This document shows positions 16,995 through 25,796 of a stretch of DNA of 64,000 bases, piece after piece. This stretch comes from JAZKBN01 sp040388605 (GTDB lineage: Bacteria > Bacteroidota > Bacteroidia > Cytophagales > Flexibacteraceae): positions 83,753-147,752 of the forward strand of contig JAZKBN010000044.1 of NCBI GenBank assembly GCA_040388605.1. The letters run 5' to 3'. Each line of letters begins with the position of its first letter. The stretch's first letter is position 1. A model generated the notes under the pieces. The model made no database searches, had not been told where the DNA came from, and saw nothing but the letters and a program-made list of their open reading frames with translations. The translations under genes and the position numbers were made by a program.

Positions 16995-18245
16995 TTATTT
17001 GCTCCTGATAGCTTCAACAGGGTCCATGCGGGAGGCTATCCAAGCGGGCACAATACCGCTGATAATACCTATTACTGCCGAAACCACTATTCCGGTAATT
17101 ACATTCCCGGCAGATATTTCAATATCAATGGCATCGAAATGGACGAAGGTGCCCAGCCATACAAGCAGCAGCCCGGCCATGCCTCCCAACAGGCTAAGGA
17201 ATATGGCCTCGAAAAGGAACTGGAACAAAATAAACCAGTTTTTAGCGCCTAAAGATTTTTGAATACCTATCAGGTTGGTTCTTTCCTTAACCGAAACGAA
17301 CATGATATTGGCAATACCAAAGCCGCCCACCAAAATACTGAAACTGCCGATAATGCCCCCTGCAAGACCCAGCACCACGAAAATCTGGCCTATTTGGTTG
17401 GCAATCATTTCGGGTCGGTTGATGGCAAAATTATCGGGCTGCGATGGTTTCAGGCCGCGTTTGCTGCGCATCAGGCCAATTGTTTCACCTTCAACTGTTT
17501 GCAGGCCCACGTCTTTAGGAAAGCCCTTAATACCTATCATAGGCTCTATCCAGCGCACATTAAACCTGCGCACGAATACACTGTAAGGAATGTAAATAAT
17601 ATTGTCTTTGGTAGGCGCTCCCAGGAAATTAGCGCCCTGCTTCGCCATAACGCCAATGATGGTTGCCCTGAAATTACCCCTGCCGCTGCTGATTGCCTTA
17701 CCTATGGGGTCTTCGTTCGGGAAGAGGCCGGCTGCAACTTCGTAACCTATAATGCAAACATTCCTGCCGGCTTCGGTTTCCGCATCGGTAAACCAACGGC
17801 CGCTTCCAAGCGGAACATCGCTGAGGAGGTTGTACTCCTGCGATACTCCCATTATGGTGAGCCCATCCATACTGCTGCTTTTATAGCGTATGGTACGGTT
17901 GCCTTTATCTGCGAAGATGGATACTACGGATGCATTCTGCAGGTTTTTTTGCAGGAATTTGTAATCGGAAACATTTGCAACGGGGCGGTTGTAATATTTC
18001 CACCAAGGAAAATCGTTTTCAAACACCCAAGGCCATTTTTGCACATAAATAACGTTTTCGCCTATAAAATTCAGGCTCTTCCTTATTTCCCGTTCCAGTG
18101 AGTCTACTACCGTAAATACCGCAATTATGGCAAAAATGCCTACTGTAACACCTAAGAGCGACAAGATAGTGCGCAGCATATTGGCTCTTAATGCCTGAAC
18201 GGCAAACGAAAAGCTTTCAGTAAACAGGCGAAGAAAAAGAATCAT
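16995..18245 (-). CDS. MacB-like ABC transporter permease
   Basis: 416 residues with the MacB/FtsX topology: one N-terminal helix (ILSLLGVTVGIFAIIAVFTVV), a large periplasmic MacB-PCD domain containing GENVIYVQKWPW and the IIGVM strand, and three C-terminal helices (FVVLGLAGGIIGSFSILVGGFGIANIMFVSVKERT). The cytoplasmic coupling motif TNLIGIQKSLGAKNW is the typical E-I-G-x-x-K-A-x-G-A signature. The family acts in mechanotransmission, exporting macrolides, lipoproteins or peptides with an ATPase partner; no ATPase gene adjoins it here. Start at MILFLRLFTESF; the longer frame adds non-conserved residues. Confidence 0.9.
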   Translation of the reverse strand: MILFLRLFTESFSFAVQALRANMLRTILSLLGVTVGIFAIIAVFTVVDSLEREIRKSLNFIGENVIYVQKWPWVFENDFPWWKYYNRPVANVSDYKFLQKNLQNASVVSIFADKGNRTIRYKSSSMDGLTIMGVSQEYNLLSDVPLGSGRWFTDAETEAGRNVCIIGYEVAAGLFPNEDPIGKAISSGRGNFRATIIGVMAKQGANFLGAPTKDNIIYIPYSVFVRRFNVRWIEPMIGIKGFPKDVGLQTVEGETIGLMRSKRGLKPSQPDNFAINRPEMIANQIGQIFVVLGLAGGIIGSFSILVGGFGIANIMFVSVKERTNLIGIQKSLGAKNWFILFQFLFEAIFLSLLGGMAGLLLVWLGTFVHFDAIDIEISAGNVITGIVVSAVIGIISGIVPAWIASRMDPVEAIRSK

Positions 18246-18407
18246 GGCTGAGCGAGGCGGCTTCCGGGCCTTTCCCGGGATGCTGCAATAATAACAGCCA
18301 TAAAAACTCCTTAACAACCGGTTTGGGCAAAGGGCGAAAAAAAAGGGCTGAACGGGTAAAGTAAATGATTGGGTATTTTTTTAAAGCTGTAAAAACTAAA
18401 AATATCG

Positions 18408-18459
18408 GTAATAAAATCGCCTTAATGAACCTATGAATTCTTTCAGGCGATTTTATTAC
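18408..18459. terminator. 15-bp A+T-rich inverted repeat, possible terminator
   Basis: GTAATAAAATCGCCT at 18408-18422 is repeated as its exact complement at 18445-18459 with a 22-base loop. It is about 30 bp after the stop of the alpha/beta hydrolase (minus strand) and is followed on that strand by ATATTTTTAGTTTTT. That arrangement suits a terminator for the hydrolase gene. Confidence 0.5.
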
Positions 18460-18492
18460 TGCGGGGTAATTTCGTGATTCAGAATACAAAAC

Positions 18493-19377
18493 TCAGATTA
18501 TAATATCGTCTGCTTCGCGGTTACTGAAAAGTGTGCCTTCAGTTATCCAGCCGAGCAGATCTGCATTCAGCTTCTCTTTATGGGTAATAAAAAGGCCGTG
18601 GGGAGCACCCTCGTACACTAAGTATTCTGCCTGCGGAACCAAACGAGCCGCATTTTGTCCGGCCGGCTTAATAGGTACCACCTTATCGTTATCGCCGTGA
18701 ATAATGAGGCAGGGTACGTTTACTGATTCCATTTCCCTGCGGAAATCGGTTTCAGAAAAGGCACGTATGTTACCAATGGTTGCATTATGGTCGGCGAGCA
18801 GGGCGGCATGCCAGCTCCAGTCAAGAACGGCCTGGCTTACAGGGCTGTTGATCAGGGTTTCGCCGTAAAATTGTTTGTAGAACGTTCTTAAAAAATCCTG
18901 CCTGTCGGTATTTATCTGCTCAACAAAGGTGTCGAACAGCTCCTTTGGAGTACCGTCTGGGTTATCGTTTGTTTGCAGCATAAAGGGTGTAATGCCGCCT
19001 ATAATAATGGCTTTAGCAACCCTTGCGCCGCCAAAACGGCTGAAGTAGCGTACAACTTCACCTGCACCCATGCTGAAACCTACCAAGGTTACATTTTCAA
19101 GGTCAAGGCCTTCAAGAACGGCTTTCAGATCAGCGGCAAGTACGTTGTAATCGGTATGGCCGTTCACAGGTTTATCTGATTTGCCAAAGCCGCGGCGGTC
19201 ATAAGCAATGCAGCGGAAGCCCTGTTGCGACAATGCCGCAATTTGGTATTCCCACATACCGGAATCTGAAGGCCAGCCGTGAATAAATACAATAGGGGTT
19301 CCTTCGCCTTGGTCTGTATAATATAGTTTTACCGGGGCAGTATCGCCGGGGGCATAATGTGATTCAATAAAGTTCAT
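18493..19377 (-). CDS. Alpha/beta hydrolase (non-haem chloroperoxidase/arylesterase-like)
   Basis: 294 residues with the complete catalytic machinery: oxyanion region FIHGWPSDSGMWEYQ, nucleophile elbow GFSMGAGEV (Ser), acid in IIHGDNDKVVPI (Asp) and His in GAPHGLFITH. The order and the YDRRGFGKSDKP segment match the cofactor-free haloperoxidase/arylesterase group. These enzymes are esterases that can also form peracids; the physiological substrate is unknown. There is no signal peptide, so it is cytoplasmic. It stands alone, followed by a long inverted repeat. Confidence 0.9.
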   Translation of the reverse strand: MNFIESHYAPGDTAPVKLYYTDQGEGTPIVFIHGWPSDSGMWEYQIAALSQQGFRCIAYDRRGFGKSDKPVNGHTDYNVLAADLKAVLEGLDLENVTLVGFSMGAGEVVRYFSRFGGARVAKAIIIGGITPFMLQTNDNPDGTPKELFDTFVEQINTDRQDFLRTFYKQFYGETLINSPVSQAVLDWSWHAALLADHNATIGNIRAFSETDFRREMESVNVPCLIIHGDNDKVVPIKPAGQNAARLVPQAEYLVYEGAPHGLFITHKEKLNADLLGWITEGTLFSNREADDIII

Positions 19378-19775
19378 AGCGGTTTAATATTTCGTGTGTA
19401 AAGAGGCAGCAGTTCTGCAATTGAACAGGCACCTTAGATACCGACGCAATTGATGTGCCGGCTAATTTAATTCACTTTATAATCAGCTATATATCATATA
19501 GTTACTATTACAGAGTAAAACTCTTCAATGTTTTTAGACTTTTGAGGCCTCGCAATAATTACAACAGCCTGCAACTTAATTGAAGTGACCAAAATAAAAA
19601 CCACGCAATCCTGAATTAATCTTTTCATTTATTGCCCTTAATTATGCACTTATACCGGCAGCCGGCACATGTATTGACATTGCAGGCAATACCGGTTCAG
19701 TAATACATTATTACCGGTTTATTCTAAATTTAGTCCCGCACCAAAACGGGCACCAACTGCTTCCGATAAGAATTT
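19378..19775. other. Divergent intergenic region with a small dyad
   Basis: About 400 bp between the hydrolase and the AI-2E-type transporter without a supported gene. GTAATA-CAT-TATTAC at 19700-19714 is a perfect short dyad, and TAAATTTA at 19725-19732 is one mismatch from the -7 consensus. They may form an operator and promoter for the transporter, but no -33 box is evident. Confidence 0.35.
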
Positions 19776-20882
19776 ATGCCGCCAATGCCATCAACTGTTA
19801 AACGTTCCCTTGAGCTTTTCGGGCTTTGCCTGCTTGGCGCCCTGCTTTACATGGGCCAAACAGTTATAATGCCCATCCTGATGTCGTTTTTTGTATGCCT
19901 GTTGCTTATGCCGCCTTTCAGGTATTTACGCAGGCACAAATTCCCCGAATGGCTTTCCATTATGTTACCCTTATTTGCATTAACCATTTTTGCCGGGTTA
20001 ATCGTATGGCTTTTTTCGGTGCAGATAGGCTCTTTGCTTAAAGACCTGCCTCAAATTGAGCATAATGTAAGCAAGCACATGGGCGCCCTCAGCAGTTGGA
20101 TATCTGAAACATTCGGCTTTTCAACCAAGGAGCAGGTAAAATTCATCAGCGGGCAGGGAACTAAAATGATGAACTCAATGGGCGATATTTTAGGCGGGGC
20201 CGCAGGATCCGTTACTGATGTTTTGCTCTTTATAGGCCTGCTGCCTATTTATATTTACCTGATTATGTCTTACAAAAACCTGTTCCTGAAATTTATACTT
20301 ATGTGGTTTGCTTCCGCAGACCATACCAAGGTTCGGGAGGTTTTACAGGAAACCGAGTCAATGGCCAAAAGCTATTTGGTTGGCCTGCTCATTCAAATTA
20401 CATACATTACCGTATTGCTTGGCGGCGTGCTCATGATTTTCGGTATTAAGCATGCCATACTCATAGGTATTGCCTTTGCCTTCCTGAACCTGATACCCTA
20501 CCTGGGTGCGCTCATAGGCAATGTTTTAGGAGTGCTTATTACTTTGGCATCATCTGAAAACATTGTAGATATAATAATTGTGCTGGTTGCCATTACAGTG
20601 GTGCAGCTTATTGACAATAATATTCTAATGCCTTTAATAGTAGGTTCCAAGGTAAAAGTAAATGCCATGGTATCTATTGTCGGGCTGTTTATTGCAGGTA
20701 TGCTGGCAGGTATTTCAGGCATGTTCCTGGCTATGCCATTGCTCGCTGTTATGAAAATTGTGTTCGACCGTACCCCGCAGTTTCAGCAGTGGGGTGTTCT
20801 CTTCGGCGATGATACACCAATGAAAAACCCGATGAGGTATCCTAAATCAAAAGAAAAGCCTAAAACTATGGCCGGTGCATAA
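19776..20882 (+). CDS. AI-2E family (PerM-like) membrane transporter
   Basis: 368 residues with eight predicted membrane helices. Family landmarks are the N-terminal helix pair followed by a soluble loop rich in amphipathic helix, the IYLIMSYKNLFLKFI segment, and the C-terminal block GIAFAFLNLIPYLGALIG ... QLIDNNILMPLIVGSKVKVN, which is diagnostic of this family. Members have been linked to autoinducer-2 export and to Na+(Li+)/H+ antiport; the substrate here is unknown. It is followed after 48 bp by the P-type ATPase gene on the same strand, so co-transcription and a link to ion homeostasis are plausible. The start could also be the fourth codon (MPSTVKRS). Confidence 0.92.
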   Translation: MPPMPSTVKRSLELFGLCLLGALLYMGQTVIMPILMSFFVCLLLMPPFRYLRRHKFPEWLSIMLPLFALTIFAGLIVWLFSVQIGSLLKDLPQIEHNVSKHMGALSSWISETFGFSTKEQVKFISGQGTKMMNSMGDILGGAAGSVTDVLLFIGLLPIYIYLIMSYKNLFLKFILMWFASADHTKVREVLQETESMAKSYLVGLLIQITYITVLLGGVLMIFGIKHAILIGIAFAFLNLIPYLGALIGNVLGVLITLASSENIVDIIIVLVAITVVQLIDNNILMPLIVGSKVKVNAMVSIVGLFIAGMLAGISGMFLAMPLLAVMKIVFDRTPQFQQWGVLFGDDTPMKNPMRYPKSKEKPKTMAGA

Positions 20883-20930
20883 CAACCTTTTGCAGGCATT
20901 ACAGCCCTGTAATTTAAACACCGTAAGTAA

Positions 20931-23495
20931 ATGAGCGAATTCTATAAGCTTAGCCCCGGGGAAGCGCTTAAACAGCTCAACTCTGTCTCAACCGGTCTTG
21001 AGACGGCAGATGTTGCGGCAATCAGGCAGCAATACGGTGAAAACCTGCTCAGGGAAGCAGACAAAAGAAGCAAGCTTTCCATTTTCCTGGGGCAGTTTGC
21101 TGATGTAATGGTCATAATACTGTTGGCAGCCGCAACAGTATCGTTTTTTTTGGGCGAGCATACCGATGGCTTTGTGATCCTGGCCATCATTATTGCCAAT
21201 TCGGTGCTGGGTTTTTACCAGGAGTATAATGCAGAAGAGTCGGTTAGAATGCTGCAAAAAATGACTTCGCAGGGAGCAACCGTTCTTCGGGGCGGCAGGC
21301 CTGTAAAAGTTGAAGCTTCCGAAATTGTACCCGGCGATGTTCTGCTGCTGGAAGCAGGTAATATAGTTCCTGCCGATGCACGCCTGCTGCAGGCAGATGC
21401 ATTTAAAACCGATGAAGCAGCCCTCACCGGTGAAAGCAATACCGTTCAAAAACATATTAAGCCTATTACTGAGCCGGACCTTGGACCTGCCGACAGGCTG
21501 AACATGGTTTTTAAAGGAACCATTGTAAGCAACGGAAGCGCAAAGGCAGTGGTTACCGAAACCGGCATGCAGACCGAGCTCGGTAAAATTGCCGGAATGA
21601 TGGGAGATAAAGCCCCCCGTAAAACGCCACTGCAGCTCAGGCTGGCTGTATTCAGTAAGCAATTGGCGGCCATTGTGGTGGTAATATGCCTGCTGGTTTT
21701 CGGTTTGGGCGTTTGGCGAGGCGAACCCGCTTTTCCTATGTTTCTTACTGCTCTTTCAATGGCGGTTGCTGCCCTGCCTGAGGCTTTACCGGCTGTTATT
21801 ACAATAGCCCTTGCACAGGGTGCTGCAAGAATGGTAAAGCACAAGGCCCTTATGCGCAACCTGCCGGCCGTTGAAACCCTGGGATCAGTAACCTATATAT
21901 GCACCGATAAAACAGGCACGCTCACCAAAAATGTGATGACTGTGGAAAAGGTAATACCATCGGAAGGCAATGAAGAGCTCCTGAGCAGGGCCATGATGCT
22001 CAATAACGAGGTACTTTTTTCCGAAAATGATAAGCTCATAGGCGATTCAACTGAAACAGCCCTTGTGGAATATGAAATTAACAAGGGGCAGCAAAAAGCT
22101 GAAGCCGATGAAAAATTCCCGCATGACAAAACCATACATTTCGATTCGGAAAGGATGCGGATGGGCACATTTCATAAGCACGGAAGTCAATGGATACTTT
22201 TTGTAAAGGGCGCACCGGCCAAAATATGCGAAATCCTCAGCAATAAATTCGAAGCGCAGGTTCCTGCATTACTGGAGCAAAACCGCGAAATGGCGGGCCA
22301 GGGCCTGCGGGTACTTTTCTTTGCCTATAAAATTTTCGATACCAAGCCCGGCGAAATTACAGCCGAACTGGAAAAGGACCTCGAATACCTGGGCATGGCT
22401 GCCATGATTGATCCGCCGCGTGAAGAAGTTAAAGCAGCCATTCAGGAATGCAAAAATGCCGGCATAAAAACAGTTATGATAACCGGCGATCAGCCGGCAA
22501 CCGCACAGGCCATTGCCCAACGCCTCGGTCTCACTGATGAAGGTAAAACCCTTGCTAAAACAGGGGTCGAAATGAGCAGGCTAAGCCCCGAAAAGTTTGA
22601 AGAGGCAGCAAAAAGCATGTCGGTTTATGCAAGGGTAACACCGGGCCAAAAGCTTGATTTTGTAAAGGCTCTTCAAAAAAACGGTGAGTTCGTAGCCATG
22701 ACCGGCGACGGTGTAAACGACGCCCCATCGCTCAAACAGGCCGATATAGGTGTAGCCATGGGCATTACCGGAACCGACGTATCTAAAGAAGCGGCAGACA
22801 TGATTCTGCTCGACGATAACTTTGCTACCATTGTAAAAGCAGTTGCTGAAGGCCGACGCATTTACGATAACATTAAAAAATTCATACTCTATGTGCTCAG
22901 CAGCAATTTGGGCGAAATTCTCACCATTTTCATGGCTCCCTTTTTAGGGTTCGATATTCCGTTGCTGCCCATACATATTCTTTGGATTAACCTGGTAACA
23001 GATGGGTTGCCCGGCCTCGCGCTTGTTAATGAAGAACCTGAGCCCGATTTAATGAAACGTCCGCCGCGGCCTACCAATGAGAGCATTTTTGCAGGCGGCT
23101 TAATTCCTAAAATTATAGGTACCGGTATAATTATTACAGCGGCATCTTTACTTGTGCAGTGGTACGCCCGTGAACAAGGCTATAATCTGCTGACGCAGCA
23201 AACACTTGTATTTACTACGCTTTGCTTTGTGCAGCTGGGTAATGCCATATCGGCACGCTCTGCAAGGGAAATTATGATAAGTATGAGATTTTTTGCCAAC
23301 CCGGGCATGTGGGGCGCCATTGCGCTTACCATTGCCCTTCAAACCGCAATTGTGTTTATACCTTACCTGCAAAAAACATTTAAAACCATTCACATAGGCC
23401 TTTATGACTGCCTTTGCATAATGGTTGTAACCTTGGTCAGCTTCCTGTTTATAGAGCTTGTTAAATACTTAAGCCGGCCAAAAACGGCTTCATGA
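20931..23495 (+). CDS. P-type Ca2+/cation-transporting ATPase (P2A-like)
   Basis: 854 residues, inner-membrane ion pump. Domain order is an N-terminal cation-ATPase domain, the actuator with LTGES, helix M4 with PEALP, the phosphorylation site ICTDKTGTLT (Asp near residue 326), the nucleotide-binding domain with FVKGAP, the hinge MTGDGVNDAPSLKQADIGVAMG, and C-terminal helices including the M6 motif NLVTDGLPGLAL. The PE(A/G)LP and NLVTDGLP pattern is that of SERCA/PMR1-like calcium pumps. Ca2+ efflux is the best guess; Mn2+ or another divalent ion cannot be excluded. It ends 20 bp from a convergent gene. Confidence 0.94.
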   Translation: MSEFYKLSPGEALKQLNSVSTGLETADVAAIRQQYGENLLREADKRSKLSIFLGQFADVMVIILLAAATVSFFLGEHTDGFVILAIIIANSVLGFYQEYNAEESVRMLQKMTSQGATVLRGGRPVKVEASEIVPGDVLLLEAGNIVPADARLLQADAFKTDEAALTGESNTVQKHIKPITEPDLGPADRLNMVFKGTIVSNGSAKAVVTETGMQTELGKIAGMMGDKAPRKTPLQLRLAVFSKQLAAIVVVICLLVFGLGVWRGEPAFPMFLTALSMAVAALPEALPAVITIALAQGAARMVKHKALMRNLPAVETLGSVTYICTDKTGTLTKNVMTVEKVIPSEGNEELLSRAMMLNNEVLFSENDKLIGDSTETALVEYEINKGQQKAEADEKFPHDKTIHFDSERMRMGTFHKHGSQWILFVKGAPAKICEILSNKFEAQVPALLEQNREMAGQGLRVLFFAYKIFDTKPGEITAELEKDLEYLGMAAMIDPPREEVKAAIQECKNAGIKTVMITGDQPATAQAIAQRLGLTDEGKTLAKTGVEMSRLSPEKFEEAAKSMSVYARVTPGQKLDFVKALQKNGEFVAMTGDGVNDAPSLKQADIGVAMGITGTDVSKEAADMILLDDNFATIVKAVAEGRRIYDNIKKFILYVLSSNLGEILTIFMAPFLGFDIPLLPIHILWINLVTDGLPGLALVNEEPEPDLMKRPPRPTNESIFAGGLIPKIIGTGIIITAASLLVQWYAREQGYNLLTQQTLVFTTLCFVQLGNAISARSAREIMISMRFFANPGMWGAIALTIALQTAIVFIPYLQKTFKTIHIGLYDCLCIMVVTLVSFLFIELVKYLSRPKTAS

Positions 23496-23514
23496 TATAT
23501 TCACCTAAGCTTTT

Positions 23515-24264
23515 CTACTCCTCTACAAAAACCAGCTGATCTTCCCGCAATGCCGGGAAGCGAAGCAGGCGCATTAATACCTGCGCTGTGAGTGCCACCT
23601 GCCTGCGGGCATGGGCAGCCACAGTTTGTCGCGCATCAGAATACCATAGCTCGCTTACATTTACTTTTTCAATTTCGTTTTCGGCCCCGTTCAGTCCGAA
23701 AAGCAGGGCCAGGCCGGCGAGTGAAACATAGGCACGCTTTTCACCGAATCGCCATAGCTCCATGGTATCGGCATGCGGAATGTCCCAGGGTTTGCGGCCC
23801 ATGATGTCGAGCAGGTCGGGGAGTGGCAGGTTATTGAGCAGCAGGCGGCGGCACAGGAAAGGAAAATCAAACTCTTTGCCGTTATGGGCGCAAAGTATGG
23901 TTTGCTTGTTGCCGCGGCCGTTAAACCGGGCTTGCTTCAGCATCTCGGTAAAAGAATCAAGAACGGCAATTTCCGAATCTGACTGCAGGCTTTTAATGCG
24001 CAATTCAGCATGGCCGGCGGCATCAATTACAAAATAGCCCAGGCCAATGCACACAATACGTCCGAATTCGGCATAAAGGCCGGCACGTTCCTGCCAAAGC
24101 TCTGCCGGGCTTTTGTCGCCTGTTTCACGGAAGGCGGCGGCGCGCTGGTCCCAGAGCTTACGCATAGGCGCATCGAGGCTGTCATATTCCGGCACAGCCG
24201 ATACGGTTTGAATATCAGCGAAGAGTAATCTTCGCAGGTAGCTTTGTTGGTCCGGGGTTATCAT
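23515..24264 (-). CDS. PolB-exonuclease-like protein with altered DEDD catalytic residues
   Basis: 249 residues matching the predicted 3'-5' exonuclease family related to the PolB exonuclease domain (DNA_pol_B_exo2). Family segments are present: LWDQRAAAF, GLYAEFGRIVCI, PLPDLLDIMGRKPWDIPHADTMELW. Exo II is intact (HNGKEFD, Asp133). The Exo I motif, normally DIET, reads DIQT (Asp17 kept, catalytic Glu replaced by Gln19). The Exo III motif, normally YCxxD, reads HARRQ (Tyr to His218, Asp to Gln222). Two of four metal-binding acids are therefore Gln, so I expect little or no nuclease activity. I use MITPDQQSYL as start; a longer frame would run into the divergent tilS. Confidence 0.88.
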   Translation of the reverse strand: MITPDQQSYLRRLLFADIQTVSAVPEYDSLDAPMRKLWDQRAAAFRETGDKSPAELWQERAGLYAEFGRIVCIGLGYFVIDAAGHAELRIKSLQSDSEIAVLDSFTEMLKQARFNGRGNKQTILCAHNGKEFDFPFLCRRLLLNNLPLPDLLDIMGRKPWDIPHADTMELWRFGEKRAYVSLAGLALLFGLNGAENEIEKVNVSELWYSDARQTVAAHARRQVALTAQVLMRLLRFPALREDQLVFVEE

Positions 24265-24375
24265 TTGTATTGTTTGCCGTATGAAACAGGCCTGTATTTG
24301 ATTTCCGGCAAATAATGAGGCAGATTTGCGGAACCCGATTGTAAACATATACCTAATACCCGCCACAAAAAAGCA

Positions 24376-25722
24376 ATGGACCTGCTGAAAGAACAATTTC
24401 GACAATTTGTTAAGTCTGAAAACCTGTTTTCAGCAGAAATGCCCCTGCTTTTGGCCTGCTCCGGCGGGCAGGACTCGGTAGCGCTTGCTCATTTATTATA
24501 CCAATGCGGCTATAAGTTCGGAATTGCACACTGCAATTTCAACCTGAGGGCCGAAGCATCAATAGGAGATGAGGAGTTTTGCCGCAGCCTAGCTGCAAAA
24601 CTTGGCGCTGCATTCCATTGCATCAACTTTACAGCCGCAGATTTTGCAGCATTCCCGGGAGAATCTGTACAAATGGCTGCCAGGAAGCTGCGCTACAACT
24701 GGTTTAAAGAACTCATGCGGAAACAAGGCTATAAACGCCTGCTTACCGCCCACCATGCCAATGACCAAGCTGAAACCATACTCATGCACCTCATACAAGG
24801 CGCCGGCCCTAAAACCATGCGTGCCATGCTGCCCAAACGTGGTGCGCTTGTGAGACCTTTGCTGTTTGCCGAAAAAGAGCTGATTAAGGAGTACATAGAA
24901 GACAATGAAATAACCTGGCGCGAAGACAGCAGCAATGCATCTGACTACTATCGCCGCAATTACATCAGGCATAATATAATGCCGCTGCTGCAAAACCTGA
25001 ACCCTAAAGCACATTTAGCGCTGGCAGCCACAGCAACAAAAATGCAGCAGGCCTGGCCGGTTTTAGGCAGTGCACTCGCTAAATTCAGGAAGCAGGGTTT
25101 TGTTTCAAAGGAAGGCGATCGCACGGTAATTCAAACTGCGGGTCTGGATAATAATAGAGTCCCGGAATTTATTCTTTCAGAGCTCTTAAAACCCTTCGGC
25201 TTTATACAGGCCGACATTGCCAATATTTTACAGGCAAAGCAGGTTGGCAAAGTATTCAGCAATAAGCATTTTACACTTTATGTAAGCCGCGGTGAGCTTG
25301 TAATAAACCCGACCACCAGCGAAGCTGATAAAGCCGAGGTACAAATTAATAATTCAGAATCAGGCAGTGCAAAAATCGGGAACCGGCAATTTAAGTGGCG
25401 CAAAGTACCGTCAGAAAATTACACATTGCTCCCCCGCCCTGCCCTGTTTGCCTGCGATGCGGCTAAGCTGAAATTCCCGCTGGTGCTCAGGCCCTGGCAG
25501 CCCGGCGATTGGTTTTGCCCTTTCGGGATGAACGGCACTAGAAAAAAACTGAGCGCTTATTTAACCGATGCAAAGGTACCGGTAGATAAAAAACAAAGCG
25601 CACTTGTGCTCTGTTCCGGCCGTGATATTATTTGGGTTACCGGTATGCGCAGCGATGATCGTTACAGGCTTAACAACCCTGCCGAAGCGTCTGAAATTTG
25701 GGAAATGGAAATTACAGGATAA
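24376..25722 (+). CDS. tilS: tRNA(Ile)-lysidine synthetase
   Basis: 448 residues. It modifies C34 of the CAU-anticodon isoleucine tRNA with lysine in an ATP-dependent reaction, changing it to read AUA; essential in most bacteria. The N-type ATP pyrophosphatase loop SGGQDS lies at residues 29-34, followed by FGIAHCNFNLR, the AARKLRYNWFKELM segment and LLTAHHANDQAETILMHL, all typical. The C-terminal half has the TilS substrate-binding region with RPWQPGDWFCPFGMNGTRKKLSAYL. It is divergent from the exonuclease-like gene with about 110 bp between the starts. Confidence 0.96.
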   Translation: MDLLKEQFRQFVKSENLFSAEMPLLLACSGGQDSVALAHLLYQCGYKFGIAHCNFNLRAEASIGDEEFCRSLAAKLGAAFHCINFTAADFAAFPGESVQMAARKLRYNWFKELMRKQGYKRLLTAHHANDQAETILMHLIQGAGPKTMRAMLPKRGALVRPLLFAEKELIKEYIEDNEITWREDSSNASDYYRRNYIRHNIMPLLQNLNPKAHLALAATATKMQQAWPVLGSALAKFRKQGFVSKEGDRTVIQTAGLDNNRVPEFILSELLKPFGFIQADIANILQAKQVGKVFSNKHFTLYVSRGELVINPTTSEADKAEVQINNSESGSAKIGNRQFKWRKVPSENYTLLPRPALFACDAAKLKFPLVLRPWQPGDWFCPFGMNGTRKKLSAYLTDAKVPVDKKQSALVLCSGRDIIWVTGMRSDDRYRLNNPAEASEIWEMEITG

Positions 25723-25796
25723 AGCAGGTGTCCTGTTTGTAAGTAAAATTGCTTATGGCAACTGCAAACAGAATTAATCAACCTATTAAAGAACAT

